Positions 34,374-46,000 of a stretch of 64,000 bases of DNA are shown piece after piece; the stretch's first letter is position 1; the number at the start of each line of letters is the position of its first letter. Origin of the DNA: Entoloma clypeatum (taxonomy: Eukaryota > Basidiomycota > Agaricomycetes > Agaricales > Entolomataceae); NCBI GenBank assembly GCA_963565915.1, contig OY751491.1:4836001-4900000 (forward strand), written 5' to 3'. Below the pieces are notes generated by a model. It saw only the letters and a program-made list of their open reading frames with translations, had not been told where the DNA came from and did no database searches. A program made the position numbers and the translations under genes.

Positions 34374-35949
34374 ATCTGCCAATACCAGACTTAATCCAGT
34401 ACGTATAGACCCCGCGCGTGCCCAAGTACCCAAGACCCGGGCCCGCGCCCAAGTGCCCGAAAGAGTCACATTGCTAGCTTTTCAACAAATATTGGAGTGT
34501 TGCTGAACGAGAGCCTGAGGCCTTTAACATGTATTAGAAACCAGTCCTGTAGCCAATCTGCAATTATTGTTCCACGTTCGGGCCCGCACGCCTCAGCTAC
34601 GTCTTTGTCCATATGTTCGTGAACTGCAGATAAAGGGGCGTGGGTGCCAGAGGAGCGATGCGTCGTGGCGGGTGGTAGACTCGAGAGACCATTGAAGACG
34701 AGGTTACTACATATTAGGAGACTTTCCATGCTGGCGTTTATTTGAAAGGGATTACGAAGACAGATAGGACGCGGTGGAGGTGGTTCTCAGAGTCGACAGT
34801 GCGGGTAGCGTCGTTAGTGCCGTCGTTCGGAGGATGGAGGGTCGATATCAGGGTCTTGGCTTCATAGAGTGCAGGATGTGTGCGTTCAGTGGCTACGGTC
34901 AACAAGGAACAGACGAAGCTCACCCTGTCGTGGGCCCAACGCAACTCTTGTGGCCTCTCGCGATCCAGCGCGATGTTGAGGAGACTCTCTTCATTGACTT
35001 CTCTCCTTCCTTGACGCAGACCCGTGTATGATCGCCAGAGTTCGAACGACTGGAGCATTAAGAATGTCGTTCGTGGAAGATGGTAAAAGAGAGTGGCGGT
35101 GGATCTTGAACATCATGTCCTCTTCATACCCCCACGAAAGGAACTAAAAACAGCACGTTGTCGACGAGATAGCCGGAAAGCGCTGGCCTCGCGAGCATCC
35201 TGGACGTTCGGAGGTGGTGACGGAAACTTGAAATCCATGGTACGGATCGGATCGGATATCGGCTGCTCCTTTGCTCATTCTCTGATGTTCAGCACCACTT
35301 GGTGTTCAAAAACTTGGTAGGAATCTCATTTCACTGCTCTTCATGGAGCGTTGTCGATCGGTTATATACTTCGTGTAAGATTCAGCTTCGTTATTTGTGC
35401 AGAACACCCACACGTTACTAGTATTGCAAGACCCCTTTTTCCTATCATGATAGGGATCAAGTACGGCAAACACACAGTATCTTGAGGTGAGTAGTACAAA
35501 ACTTCTTCAAGATACCGTCTTTGTGCCAATCGATGCGCCGCGTTCTGAACTTTTTCAGCCTTTAGACAACTCATACTGACGGCAATAATAACGCTCCGAG
35601 TCGTTGCAAAGCTCAGGGTCTTCGACCTCACGATCCAAACACACTCACCTGCTGCGCCATGGTGCCCCCAGTCTGCACGTTTGCACACCAAAACGCCACA
35701 AACTTGAGCGTAGCGTACCATCTCGCGCCCGTAAAGACGCATCCGCTGGTCAACGCTAGTAGGCACAAGTTCATGAATCATAATCACCAACAGGACACTC
35801 GTAAAATCCATCCCGCTCATCGTACACGCAAGGATCCTCCATCAGATGTTTAATTATACACATTTGCCATACACGCAGCACATCAGCACCAAATCACGGA
35901 ACGGGAAGCGCCAAAACGTACCAGTCCTCGGCATGGACTACTCCTTGCC

Positions 35950-36085
35950 GTTCTTCTTCTCCGTCACATTCAGGGCTGAACGACGCGGCCCACCATCCAC
36001 GAGATCGCGAAGGAGGAGGCGAGAAAGGACACCTCGAAGAAGGAGAATTATGGCGGTTCCTGGCAATCTGTTTTTCCACGTTAGA
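35950..36085 (-). pseudogene. Duplicated, rearranged PBDC1 last exon
   Basis: Minus-strand CAGATTGCCAGGAACCG (near 36,075-36,060) matches the start of the PBDC1 last exon (IARNR) with its splice acceptor, and the end near 35,940 (AACGGCAAGGAGTAG) matches its stop. The middle (about 35,975-36,050) is inverted: it reads as PBDC1 coding sequence on the plus strand (AACGACGCGGC, GAGATCGCGAAGGAGGAGG). A fragment of the third PBDC1 exon (CTGCTCAACC...TTTACGGCAAACCT) lies at 48,419-48,443, on the far side of the DIRS/Ngaro-like element. The intervening exons are missing. Confidence 0.7.
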
Positions 36086-36098
36086 ATCCCGCGGGGGA

Positions 36099-36254
36099 GA
36101 GTGCCCCTCGTAGCGAAGCGAGGCTCGCCGAGCAAGCTAGAGATTTGTCTATGATGAGTCACGTGAATGCAGCATCTGAAACTTGACTCCTCGCTGCATA
36201 CACGCGACGGCCGCTGAGGGCTGAGCCCTAGGGCTCCTTATAGCGTGCTTTTAT
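36099..36254 (+). repeat. A1 split direct repeat (156 bp)
   Basis: GAGTGCCCCTCGTAGCGAAG... to ...GCGTGCTTTTAT. It matches A2 (47,953-48,108) over its whole length with about two differences, one of them CACGTG versus CATGTG. It marks the left end of the element. Confidence 0.88.
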
Positions 36255-36328
36255 GATCCATTTCTCTTCATTCTCATTCTCTCTTTCTCTTCATTCCTTT
36301 TCGTCACTCCTTAATCCAACACCCTGTC

Positions 36329-38263
36329 ATGCCAGAAGTCCAAGATCCCTTGCTGGAGCAAGAGCCAGACTTCGGAGACGACGCATGGACAGCCCCACGT
36401 CAAAACCTCATTGACCAAGGTTTCCCGGCAGACCAAGTTCAAGCCGCCTTGCACATGATATGGACCGTCGAGTGCCAGAGGCGGCACGACATCTGGACAC
36501 AACAGCAGCAGCAACAGCAGGAGCAGCAGCAGCAACAGCAACAGCAAGACATGCAGGATCAGGACTCGGACATCATACGACAAGCGCCGGATTTCGCGAA
36601 TGACATACCTCCCCCCGTCGAGTCGGCCCTTTCCCCCTCTGACTTCGCCAAACTCAAGCTGTCCAAATTTGAGTGGGTCGAACTCTGGTACTTCACCCGC
36701 GAAGGGTGTGTCGACGCATCCAAGCCTGCCCCTTCCGTAGCCAGCGACGCCTTCGGAATCACGCAACTCAATCGCACATTACGCGTAGTCTCCGCATCCG
36801 CGCTCAAAGCCTCACGCAACGTTCTCCCTGATTCCACCCTCACCTGCGACCAAATCGCATTCGCCAGCAAGATCTTCATTCGTACCATGAAAGCTCAACC
36901 CAAAGTCTGGACACCTCGCCATGTCGGCGCTATGGTCGACTTCTTCGTCCAGTTAGAATTACACAGAACCATGAGCGGAGGTCCATATGCAGATGAGGCT
37001 GTTGTTGAATACCAAGCCCTCATTCGCAAAGAATGGTTTGATAGCCTCAAGTCCCCCTCCGGCATCGCCTTTAACATTGGACTTTTTCAACCTGCTCGCT
37101 TCGCCTCCATCCGCTCTGAGATAGCTTTGCGAAAACAAGCAGCAGCTACGGTAAGACTCCCTGCAGCCCCCCCCCATGAACGACGTCGCTAACATCTTGT
37201 TCTTCTCCCCCACCAATCCAATCTATACACCACATCACCTCTCAACTTACCTCCACTCACTTCCCTCGCCTCTCCTGTCCTTATTGGCCCCCTCATCCCC
37301 TCTCCCTCCTCCAACCTGCCTCATCATATCTTAACTTGCCTCGCGTTCAATGCCTTGCCTCACTTTTGATACCTCATCTCACCTTTATGCCTCACCACAC
37401 CTTTGATGCCTCGCCTCGCCTCGCCTCTTTCATCCCCGATGCCTCTCCCTGCCTCGCCTCACATCATTTTGATGCCTCGCCTCACATCATTTTTGATGTC
37501 TCGCCTCGCCTCTTTCATCCTCGTTGCCTCCCCCTGCCTCGCCTCACCTCTTTCATTCCCCTTGCCTTGCCTCAACCCCACTCTATAAACCTACCAACTC
37601 GCCACTTGGAAATCCACCATCCCAAAAAATTGTGCATGCGGACACACGCTCTATTTCATTTCCAAACACCTTATCATCATTCCTACATGATTACCACATC
37701 CCATCACCACACCCTTCTCCCTACCTTCCCACCTTTCTCCTCCTCAGGAAGCCATGACATCCCTCCAAACATATAACAACATTGACAAGACATCCAGAGG
37801 ACGGGGCCGCTCCCAAGACGAACTTTCCCACCACCGATCAAATTCTCTATCCTCCCACAAGCAGCATCGCGGCAGGAACTTTCGTTCACCCTCGCCTCGT
37901 CGCGCGCGCTCCAGGTCTCTCTCTCCAGCCCGAGACAAGAAAGCAAGCCACAAACCTCGCAGAGCCTCACCGCCTCAATCCTCTCTTGCAGCGTGCTCTG
38001 TCTGCCTAGGGAGAAACAGGCACAACCTCGCAGAATGCAACGCGAAGTTAACATGGAATGGTAATGTTCCGAAATGCTACCGCAACTCGGCCGGACAGCT
38101 GATCCACAAGGACAGCCGACTCGCTCTATGTGTCAACTTCCAACGTCCCACCGGTTGCAACAGCACCACTCACACCTCAAAGCACATCTGCGCGGGCTGT
38201 GGAGACATCTCCCACGGAGTCCAGGCATGCCCAGATGCGCAGCCTGCTTCATCACAGAAGTAG
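36329..38263 (+). CDS. Gag-like ORF1 of the DIRS/Ngaro-like element, spliced
   Basis: Exon 1 36,329-37,150 and exon 2 37,748-38,263 (445 aa in total), both phase 0. The donor is GTAAGA and the acceptor CTCCTCAG, so the first stop (37,190) is avoided. Residues about 54-75 are polyglutamine (CAG/CAA repeats). The middle is helical (LSKFEWVELWYFTREG; FVQLELHRTM). Exon 2 is Ser/Arg-rich (SPSPRRARSRSLSPARDKK) and ends with Cys motifs (CSVCLGRNRHNLAEC; HICAGCGDISHGVQAC) likely to bind nucleic acid. The 597-bp intron contains pyrimidine-rich repeats of GATGCCTCGCCTCACATCA at 37,370-37,575. Splicing is inferred from the sequence only. Confidence 0.7.
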
Positions 38264-40241
38264 AGCCCTGACCCCTTACCATCCGGATGCATGGCATCGG
38301 GCACTTCTAGACACTGAACTAATCATTCGTTACCCTAACTTACCTCATAGTCTAATTCACGGCTTCAATGCAGGTATACAGCCAGTTACTTGTACCTACA
38401 CCCCGCCCAACCACGCCTCCATCCTCTCGCATACACAATTATTCAATGAAATGGTTTCTGCTGAGTTTGAAAAACAAAGGTACATTGGACCCTTTACGAA
38501 GGACGAACTCGAAATGGAGATCGGGCCATTTCAATCGTCGCCCATCTCGATTATCCCAAAACCTGCCCAGCCAAACAAATTTCGCATTATCCAAAACCTA
38601 TCACATCCACACAACAACCCTGCGCGACCATCAGTCAACCAACTGATCAATACCGAGACCTTTCCCTGCACCTGGGGAACCTTCAACACAATTTGCACGA
38701 TTATCGCGTCTCTCCCTGCAGGCACAGAAGCAGCCATCCGTGATGTAGCCGAAGCCTACAGAACCATCCCCATCACCCCGACCCAGTGGCCGGCCCTTGT
38801 GATACGTCTATCCAACGAAAACCAGTTTGCAGTCGACACGGCTTGCTGTTTTGGACTTGCTTCATCAGCAGGAATTTACGGCTCAGTCGGAGACGCAGGT
38901 GCAGATATCATGAGGGCCAAGGGTATTGGCCCCATTGCTAAGTGGGTTGACGACCATATTTTCTTCAGATTACCAAGGCATGAAATCGAACGCTACAACA
39001 CGTTTCGTGGGAGCCGCTGTCAATCGATCACTGACAATGGAGGCAAACATCAGAAAGGTGGCCGAATCTGGTACAAAGGCAACACGTGGCCATCAGGATT
39101 CATCGAAGAATGGCAGGAGGACATGTACTTCCCCATCAAGAACTTCCCCAATCATGAATCTTCACAGCAACATGCATACACCCTCCAAGACATTGATGAC
39201 ATCTCACACGTCCTGGGTATACCTTGGCAACTATCAAAAGATCAATCTTTCAACACCACGGTCGAGTTCTTAGGCTTTCAATGGAACCTCATCGAGAAGA
39301 CAGTTTCCCTCACAGAGAGGAAGATCGAGAAATACAAGTCAGCTCTCCACGACTGGCTAGCAAAGCGGACCCACACTCTTGAGGAGTTACAAAAATTATA
39401 TGGCAAGTTGATGCACGCGTCCAATGTCCTGCCTCAAGGCCGTGCTTATTTGACAGGCATGGAAACAATGTTTTCATTATTCAGGGACAACCCTTTTCTC
39501 CCACGCACCCCGCCTCGTGCCGTTCCTGCAGACCTTTCATGGTGGACGGACAGGTTATCAGGGCTACCCCCCTCTCGTTCCATCCCTCGCCCAATTGAAA
39601 TCCTCGACGTCAAAGCCTTTTCCGATGCCAGCTCCTCCACAGGAGTCGGCATCACCATTGGGAACCAATGGCGAGCTTGGACTCTGGTCCAGGGCTGGGA
39701 ATGCAACGAGCGTGATATCGGATGGGCTGAAGCCATTGGCTTCGAGCTTCTTGCCATCGCTGTTACACGACTTTACCCGGAAATCCAACAGTTCTTACTT
39801 CATGGCGACAACACTGGCGTTGTCGAGGGATGGTGGGTTGGCAGGAGCAGAAGTCGGGCGATCAACGCCGTCTTTCGCCGCATCCACAGACTGGAGGAAG
39901 AGCTGGGCGTCAGATTCCACACCCGTTATGTCGAATCTGAACAGAATCCAGCCGACAGACCATCCCGGGGCATCTTCCCTGAACTTCACCGAATACTTCC
40001 CCTCATCCCGATCCCACCAGAAGCAGCCATCTTCCTCTCTAACATCGGACGCACTACTCTCCTTTTGAGCGGCATGGACAAACGAGCGACCCGCAACTAC
40101 CCCAAGCAGATCAACTGGAGCACCCGACTTTCTTATAGAGAAGTCATCCTCGGTGATGAGGCTCACCTCCTCGAACGCCTTTCAGCCGCCGAAACTGATA
40201 CGAGCCCTATCGACGATCGGAACATCCACACCCACCCCTAA
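38235..40241 (+). CDS. Reverse transcriptase-RNase H (ORF2) of the DIRS/Ngaro-like element
   Basis: Intact 668-aa ORF. I chose the ATG at 38,235, which overlaps the gag stop by 29 bp. RT fingers/palm: ISIIPKPAQPNKFRIIQNLS near residue 100, AIRDVAEAYRTIPI with the first catalytic Asp near residue 170, and AKWVDDHIFF with the DD pair near residue 236. RNase H: VKAFSDASSSTGVGI, WAEAIGFELLA, LLHGDNTGVVEG and ESEQNPADRPSRG supply the D-E-D-D set (residues about 455-580). This RNase H form is characteristic of DIRS-order and related mushroom elements. All catalytic residues are present. Confidence 0.92.
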   Translation: MRSLLHHRSRALTPYHPDAWHRALLDTELIIRYPNLPHSLIHGFNAGIQPVTCTYTPPNHASILSHTQLFNEMVSAEFEKQRYIGPFTKDELEMEIGPFQSSPISIIPKPAQPNKFRIIQNLSHPHNNPARPSVNQLINTETFPCTWGTFNTICTIIASLPAGTEAAIRDVAEAYRTIPITPTQWPALVIRLSNENQFAVDTACCFGLASSAGIYGSVGDAGADIMRAKGIGPIAKWVDDHIFFRLPRHEIERYNTFRGSRCQSITDNGGKHQKGGRIWYKGNTWPSGFIEEWQEDMYFPIKNFPNHESSQQHAYTLQDIDDISHVLGIPWQLSKDQSFNTTVEFLGFQWNLIEKTVSLTERKIEKYKSALHDWLAKRTHTLEELQKLYGKLMHASNVLPQGRAYLTGMETMFSLFRDNPFLPRTPPRAVPADLSWWTDRLSGLPPSRSIPRPIEILDVKAFSDASSSTGVGITIGNQWRAWTLVQGWECNERDIGWAEAIGFELLAIAVTRLYPEIQQFLLHGDNTGVVEGWWVGRSRSRAINAVFRRIHRLEEELGVRFHTRYVESEQNPADRPSRGIFPELHRILPLIPIPPEAAIFLSNIGRTTLLLSGMDKRATRNYPKQINWSTRLSYREVILGDEAHLLERLSAAETDTSPIDDRNIHTHP

Positions 40242-40418
40242 CAGTCCTTCCCCCCTTGCAGCTGCATCTGCCTCTCTTCCTCTACGGCCCCCTTGCCCAG
40301 CAAAAACTCGACTCCTAGTCTGGAGACCTGTCACCTGTCGCGCCATGCATGTGGAATCAGGCTTTGACCCTCCCCAAGCTCTCATCGACAAACTTGAGGA
40401 TGTTTTAAAAGCATCGTG

Positions 40419-40861
40419 TGTTGAGAATACATTCTAGACGGATGTCTCGACAGTCAATCACATGTCTATAAACATGTGTATTCTCATATGGAGTTACATA
40501 TGGAAGTGTTCTAGACTTAGAACAATCTAGACTCGCTCTAGATCCCTGACTCATTAGATATGTGTCAGACGTGCATAACATATGTCATGTTATGTCACAT
40601 CATGTGCTTGTCACACTATGTGACTATAAGTCACATATTACCATATACGTGAGTTTATGGTTCTGCGACAGAACTCAGTTTGTACTTGTTTGTACATGGT
40701 CTGTGCGCATCCTTGTAGGTATAAATACTCGATGTATCTGTATCTGCAATAATAGGACTCTTACCAAGTACCTTCATCACTCAAGCTCTTCACGCTCTTC
40801 TTGCCTCCAATGTGAGTATCTTACCCAGGCTTCCCTGCGTATGTAGGTGTGCTGTTCGATA
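40419..40861 (+). repeat. 5' LTR of element G (443 bp)
   Basis: TGTTGAGAATAC...TTCGATA. The promoter TATAAATA lies at 40,720-40,727. It contains repeated TGTCACATCATGTG/CACACTATGTG-type words around 40,590-40,640. Confidence 0.95.
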
Positions 40862-40876
40862 GGTTATGGGCCCCGG
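40862..40876 (+). promoter_or_regulatory. Half-tRNA(iMet) primer-binding site of element G
   Basis: GGTTATGGGCCCCGG abuts the LTR. It is identical to the site of copia D (10,768) and complementary to the anticodon arm of initiator tRNA-Met. Confidence 0.85.
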
Positions 40877-42137
40877 TTTGCCCGGTACAGTCTGCGCACT
40901 CTAACGGAGTTGCTGCAACTGTCTAGCCTGTTAGATACTAACCTGGCCTAGCCAGTGAGCGCGAGTCTTAAAAGCGCCCTTTGGGCTGCTACCGCCTCTT
41001 TAGCTAGTAGCATAGACTAGTCTAAGTTAGTTATCTGGTTTGATACTCGGAGGTTCCAGACTAGTGAGCGCCCTTTGGGCTGCACCTAGTTCTGATGTCC
41101 AAGACTAGCAAAGCGCCCCTAGGGCTGCATCTAGTTCTTGATCTAGACTAAGGCCTTTTATGGCCTATGTCTATATTTGGACATTTTGTATAAAGCCTGT
41201 GGCTTGAGCGCCTTGATAGGCGGCCGCCACACCCCTGTGAAAAACCCTCTCTTGTATCTGCGCCTTCATTTGGCTGCGATCTAGATTTGGGGTTTTCTCA
41301 CGCTGTGTCATGTCCTGTCTGGCATTTGGTTTTAACCAAATTGAGTATATCTCGATGTGCTGACATTCGGACATTACGATTCTCAGGAACTTTCTGTTCC
41401 TTGAACCTTTTTCGTCGATCAATCTTGATCTATTGCACCCTGTACCTGATAGAAGCACCCTTTTTGGGTTGCCTCAGGGACTTCCCATTTTTTTTATGGT
41501 TGCACGATCTCAGATTTGATGCTGACTTAAAATCGTTCCTAGATGAAAGGATCTTGCATCTGCTTCCATTATGGTTTCATTCAAGCAAACCATTGGTCAC
41601 ACCGTGACATCCGCGTCATTCAGCGTGATGACGGTTTCCACAGACGACACCTCTGTACTCTGGATTGCATGGTCACACCACGCATTCGGAAGGTGAAAGT
41701 CACACAGCTGCGATATGGACGGCATGCACGCCATGTCTGTACTCGCAAATGTGGAAAGAAAAAAGCAGTATGCATCCCCATCTATATTCTCTTCACTCGT
41801 TGAACTATGACTCTAGGATCCCTGGGCGCCACGCCCGAGTAACATCCGGAGAGCTCAAACGAGGGACTTACCGTCCCCCTTCAATCATAGTGACGATGAA
41901 GAAAGGAGAATCACACCTGGGGTTACACCCGGGGTAATAAAGATGGAGCAATTGCCTGATCTATAGGCGACCGTCTTTATGTAAATACCACAGCATTGTG
42001 ACCCTTAGTCACATAAATAAAAAGGCTATTACATAAACTCTCTCTGACATGTGTCACAAACAATTCAGACAATACCTCTTATCGGTTCAAATTGGTCTTG
42101 AATATTTGCTGACCACTGTTTCTTTTTAGAAACAAAC

Positions 42138-43001
42138 ATGTCTTCAATCACTTCTTTGATTGCTGTTCCCATTCTTGACGGCACAAACTACCCTGAGTGG
42201 GCGAACAACATGTGTTCGTTCCTTAGATCTCAGGATTTGTGGCAAATTGTTGATGGTGCTGAAAAGCGACCCTTGATGTCTGCTAACCTTACAAGGAAAG
42301 CCCATACAACTAAAGTCAAGGCATGGAACATTAGGGATCAAATGGCTTTAGCCAATATTCGACTTCGTGTCGACCCGTCGATCAAACTCACCAAAAATAT
42401 GTCTTCTGAGACCTGGTTTGAGTTGAAGAATAGGTTCGGACGAGCTGTTTATGAAACAGTTCTGTCTGACATTCGTGCTGCGTTGTCCTTCAAACTTTCT
42501 ATGAAACGACAACCTGCAACTGAGATTGATTATCTTGATAAAATCTTTGATCATCTCAGCGCACATCATTCTATTTCTCCATCGACTCGGGCCCTAATGC
42601 TTCTATCTGCCCTCCCGTCTCCTGATTGGGATGACTTTGCCATAGAAACCCTTCTTTACAATGATGATCTCACCTATGATAAGGTTCGAGAATTGATTGT
42701 TGAAACATACAATCATCATCGTGTTGACCCTGTTCCCGATTTGTCACTTGAGGATTACCTTTACGGCATAGGTATCTCCTATGATCCTCAACCGACATCG
42801 TGCAATGTTTTTCATCAGCCGTTTCGGAACTTATGGAAAAAGAAGCTTTTTTTATCTGCACCGACAGACCCTGGTGCTCTGCACTACTCTAGCTGCGTCG
42901 CCGGTCTGGTGCATGATGCCGTCATAACAGAACAATGCAAGGGTCCACCCGTCGACGATTACGACATAGCGTTTCCACGCCTGGACCTTATAACAGCATA
43001 A
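42138..43001 (+). CDS. Gag of element G (copia type)
   Basis: Intact 287-aa ORF with ATG at 42,138. The N-terminal region fits the UBN2/DUF4219 copia gag pattern: IAVPILDGTNYPEWANNMCS, DLWQIVDGAEKRP, IRDQMALANIRLRVDPSI, ETWFELKNRFG, then LMLLSALPSPDWDDFAI. The last 70 residues (from about PDLSLEDYLYG) are unlike gag, and no CCHC zinc knuckle is present, so the protein may be a truncated or altered gag. It would form particles that package the element RNA, with enzymes supplied in trans (inference). Confidence 0.8.
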   Translation: MSSITSLIAVPILDGTNYPEWANNMCSFLRSQDLWQIVDGAEKRPLMSANLTRKAHTTKVKAWNIRDQMALANIRLRVDPSIKLTKNMSSETWFELKNRFGRAVYETVLSDIRAALSFKLSMKRQPATEIDYLDKIFDHLSAHHSISPSTRALMLLSALPSPDWDDFAIETLLYNDDLTYDKVRELIVETYNHHRVDPVPDLSLEDYLYGIGISYDPQPTSCNVFHQPFRNLWKKKLFLSAPTDPGALHYSSCVAGLVHDAVITEQCKGPPVDDYDIAFPRLDLITA

Positions 43002-46000
43002 TCATTGTGTAGAACGATTGTACTTTCTTTCATTGCAATCAATACATTGGTTTGCAATGTGTTCATATTTTGAACGAAAGAAAGAGAGATTTAAAAATGC
43101 AAAAGGCATTTTATGTTCAAATAACTTATATCCAATCTGGAATAATTCCAATAAGTTGGATGTGCCGTTGAGCCACCTACTATAAAGGAAACAGCTTAAT
43201 AAGCTTGTTAAAAAGACTGCGCGAGTCATTAATTTGTCTTTCTGCTGCGTCTATCTTTCCTTTTCAGGAATTAATATTCCACCTTATATTGGATAAGACA
43301 AAAAATACTTTTAAAGTATTATATTTGTGCGCTATGGCATTTGCATAACACTAATTCTGCGCCTTGACAGGCTGCGATAGTGTTCGGAAATTGTCATTCT
43401 GGCTGCCAATATATAATACTTTATTATGCGAAGAAGAGTTTTTCAACCCTTCAACCTAAAATCGATTCAAATTGGTCTAGCCAACCAATCTTGTTCCTCC
43501 ACTCTTTCACCAAAAAGTAGTGATGATTTGGGGCAATGCAAAGCTTCTTATCTGAACTCTCCATTTCTTGCATGGGAATGATCTCTGATGCATCTTGCGC
43601 CTTTTAGGCTAGCATTGCATTTTGACTTATAAGGCATCTGCGCTTTAATCAAGCAGCGATGGCCTTGTCACAGAATCATATAGGGATGACCGTGATGGTA
43701 CACACCCTATGGCAAAAATGGATATAGTCAAAAAATCAGATTGTATCACAGCTTACAAATATTGCTGGAATAAATCGCCTGAGAGTAATTACCTCAGCAT
43801 AACTTGGAGAGTAATTCCTCCGCAGTTTGCGATTATTTTTTCTGCATGAATTTCTGGTTTCCCAACCAAGTTCTGCATCTATTTCAGTATATGCTCTTTG
43901 AAAGCCAAAGATACATGGGAAATGATTGCCATACTTGACTGTGAAAAGGGGGAGAATATAGAGAAGCATTTTAATGGCAGCATTCTGCGCTATTTGCTTT
44001 GCGATACCATTGCTAGAAAACTGATCTTTGATCTTTTGATCTCACCATCAGATGCATTGCTTCGTATACAACACTCTATAGGTTGTACCATTAAAGGAGC
44101 GCCGTGACCGCTGCATACTTATCAAATGGTCAACTTGAACAAAAGAAAAAGCTTATCCCAGCTTATACCCCTATGATTTCTCACCTAGAAACGATGAATT
44201 CTGGATAAAAGAGAATATCATATGAATCGATCCGTTAGTCTTATCAGACTATTGTTGGGTTCTATTTCCAAGTATATCTTCCATGATTACTTGATGAAGC
44301 ATCTTAATTGATGACTTACTAATAATGCATTAATTTGCATTATATGGTTCTTGGAATACCAAGATTACTATTGTTTGCATGAAACGCATCAGAGTGCTTG
44401 TTACACTCTTAAGATTTGGATCAACCCATCATCTGATCTGCGCCTTGTTTTGGCTGCGACAATGATCCGGTTCTTGCATTGAGTAGAGCGCCTGTGTTGG
44501 CTGCCTCCTTTGACAAACAAGACCAAATAACACCCTCACGCGTTATTGTTGTATCATGCAACAAACATAGTAAATCTGTGTTGATGCCTTAGAGTGGATT
44601 CTCTATTGACCTCTGAACATAAATCGGTTGTTCACCAACATAAGTATTACCAACCACAAAGAACTACATTGCAAAGTCATTTATTTGACTATAATCTGCA
44701 ATATTGCTTGCACATCATCACATATAACAGTTGGCTTGATTGCCTATAAAATCTGTAAAATGTACTCCACGGAATTGGTTTTCAGGGGGAGTTAATTCAT
44801 TCTCTATTAACCCTAAAAAACAATCCACATGATGTTTGCTTGTCTAGCCTTTGCATAACAGTGTGCGCCCCTTTGGGCTTGCCACAGTTACTAGGCTTGA
44901 TTATATCTGCGCTCAAATAATGGCTGCAATATCAATCATTGTGATTATATTTTGCAAATAGCTTGGATAGTACGTCAGACGATATGGGAAACGATGACGG
45001 AACTACCAGCTGTCTCAGATATTATATTCTGAAGACTCTACGTCCACTATGATGATAAACTGGACCCTACTCCGGAACAGAGCATAAACTATCACAGTGG
45101 ACTCTGAACCTAACTAGTTCATCCACATCCCTGAGGTCTGGAGTATTACACTCGACTCAGATGACATTATCTATAAGCACACCTTAAAAGTGTTGCCATG
45201 ATAATATTACATACTCAGGATAAAGGCACCCTTGTCTAAAAATCCATGGTTGTTAGCGCCTTATTTGGCAGCTTCCCAGAGTATTAATAAGCTATTTATA
45301 GCTTAGATCATGCCAAGCATGATATCATCAGTTGGTTAAATGACCCTTTGAGCCAGATCAAGTCTAACGAGCTCTTAATTGAGTTATGTCTTCTGACTTA
45401 TCCCCGGCCTTAGTGCCACATGCTCTTTCCATACTAGTTCTTGCGCTACTACTGGCTGCAACTACTATGTGATCCATAAAAAACTGAGTACCACTACGTC
45501 TTGAGTGCCTTCTTGGGCTGCCTGCATTGGTAGTCTCATTTTTTGTGTGAATCATGGTCAAAACCATTGATACTCGTCTGGAATGACAATAAACTATCAC
45601 ACGTGGTTTGCTGATGCAATCAGGCCAAACACCTGACTCAGCATGGTCCGTGCGAGATAGGCAAAGCCTTAAATACGCTCCTCAAAGTTGAGTTTTAGAG
45701 CAGGCTTCCAATGGCATTCTTCGCCTACTTCTCCACCGCCTTCTACACTCGCTTCGCACATGCCGACCAGTTGGCGCATGTTGCCTCAACCAACGCCAGC
45801 ACCACCACCACCACCACTACTGCAGCCTCCGCCGCTGCTTCTTCATCGCCCTCTGGCAATAACACTGCCATGACCACCAACGATAAGACGTCAGAAAAGA
45901 AGTGAAAGTAGTTAGTGGTACAAAGTAATTAGATAATCAATTACTTCAGTGGCTGCTCTAAGCGCTACACTGGCTGCTTCAAGCGCCATTATGGCTGCAT

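Larger units (their letters stand above)
33700..36097 (+). repeat. Segmental duplication, copy 1
   Basis: It aligns by eye, in the same order and orientation, with about 49,790-51,240. Matching blocks: 33,770-33,990 with 49,795-50,010; 34,200-34,340 with 50,190-50,330; 34,540 with 50,530; 35,485-35,570 with 50,765-50,850; 35,770-35,920 with 50,930-51,080; the PBDC1 3' end at 35,950-36,085. Divergence with many small indels indicates an old event. The DIRS/Ngaro-like element follows at 36,099, and a further PBDC1 piece lies beyond it (48,395-48,445). Confidence 0.75.

Noticed and set aside
40562..40846. 94-codon frame repeated at 46,420-46,704
   Set aside because: It is LTR sequence of element G in both places, running across the promoter, and is not a gene.
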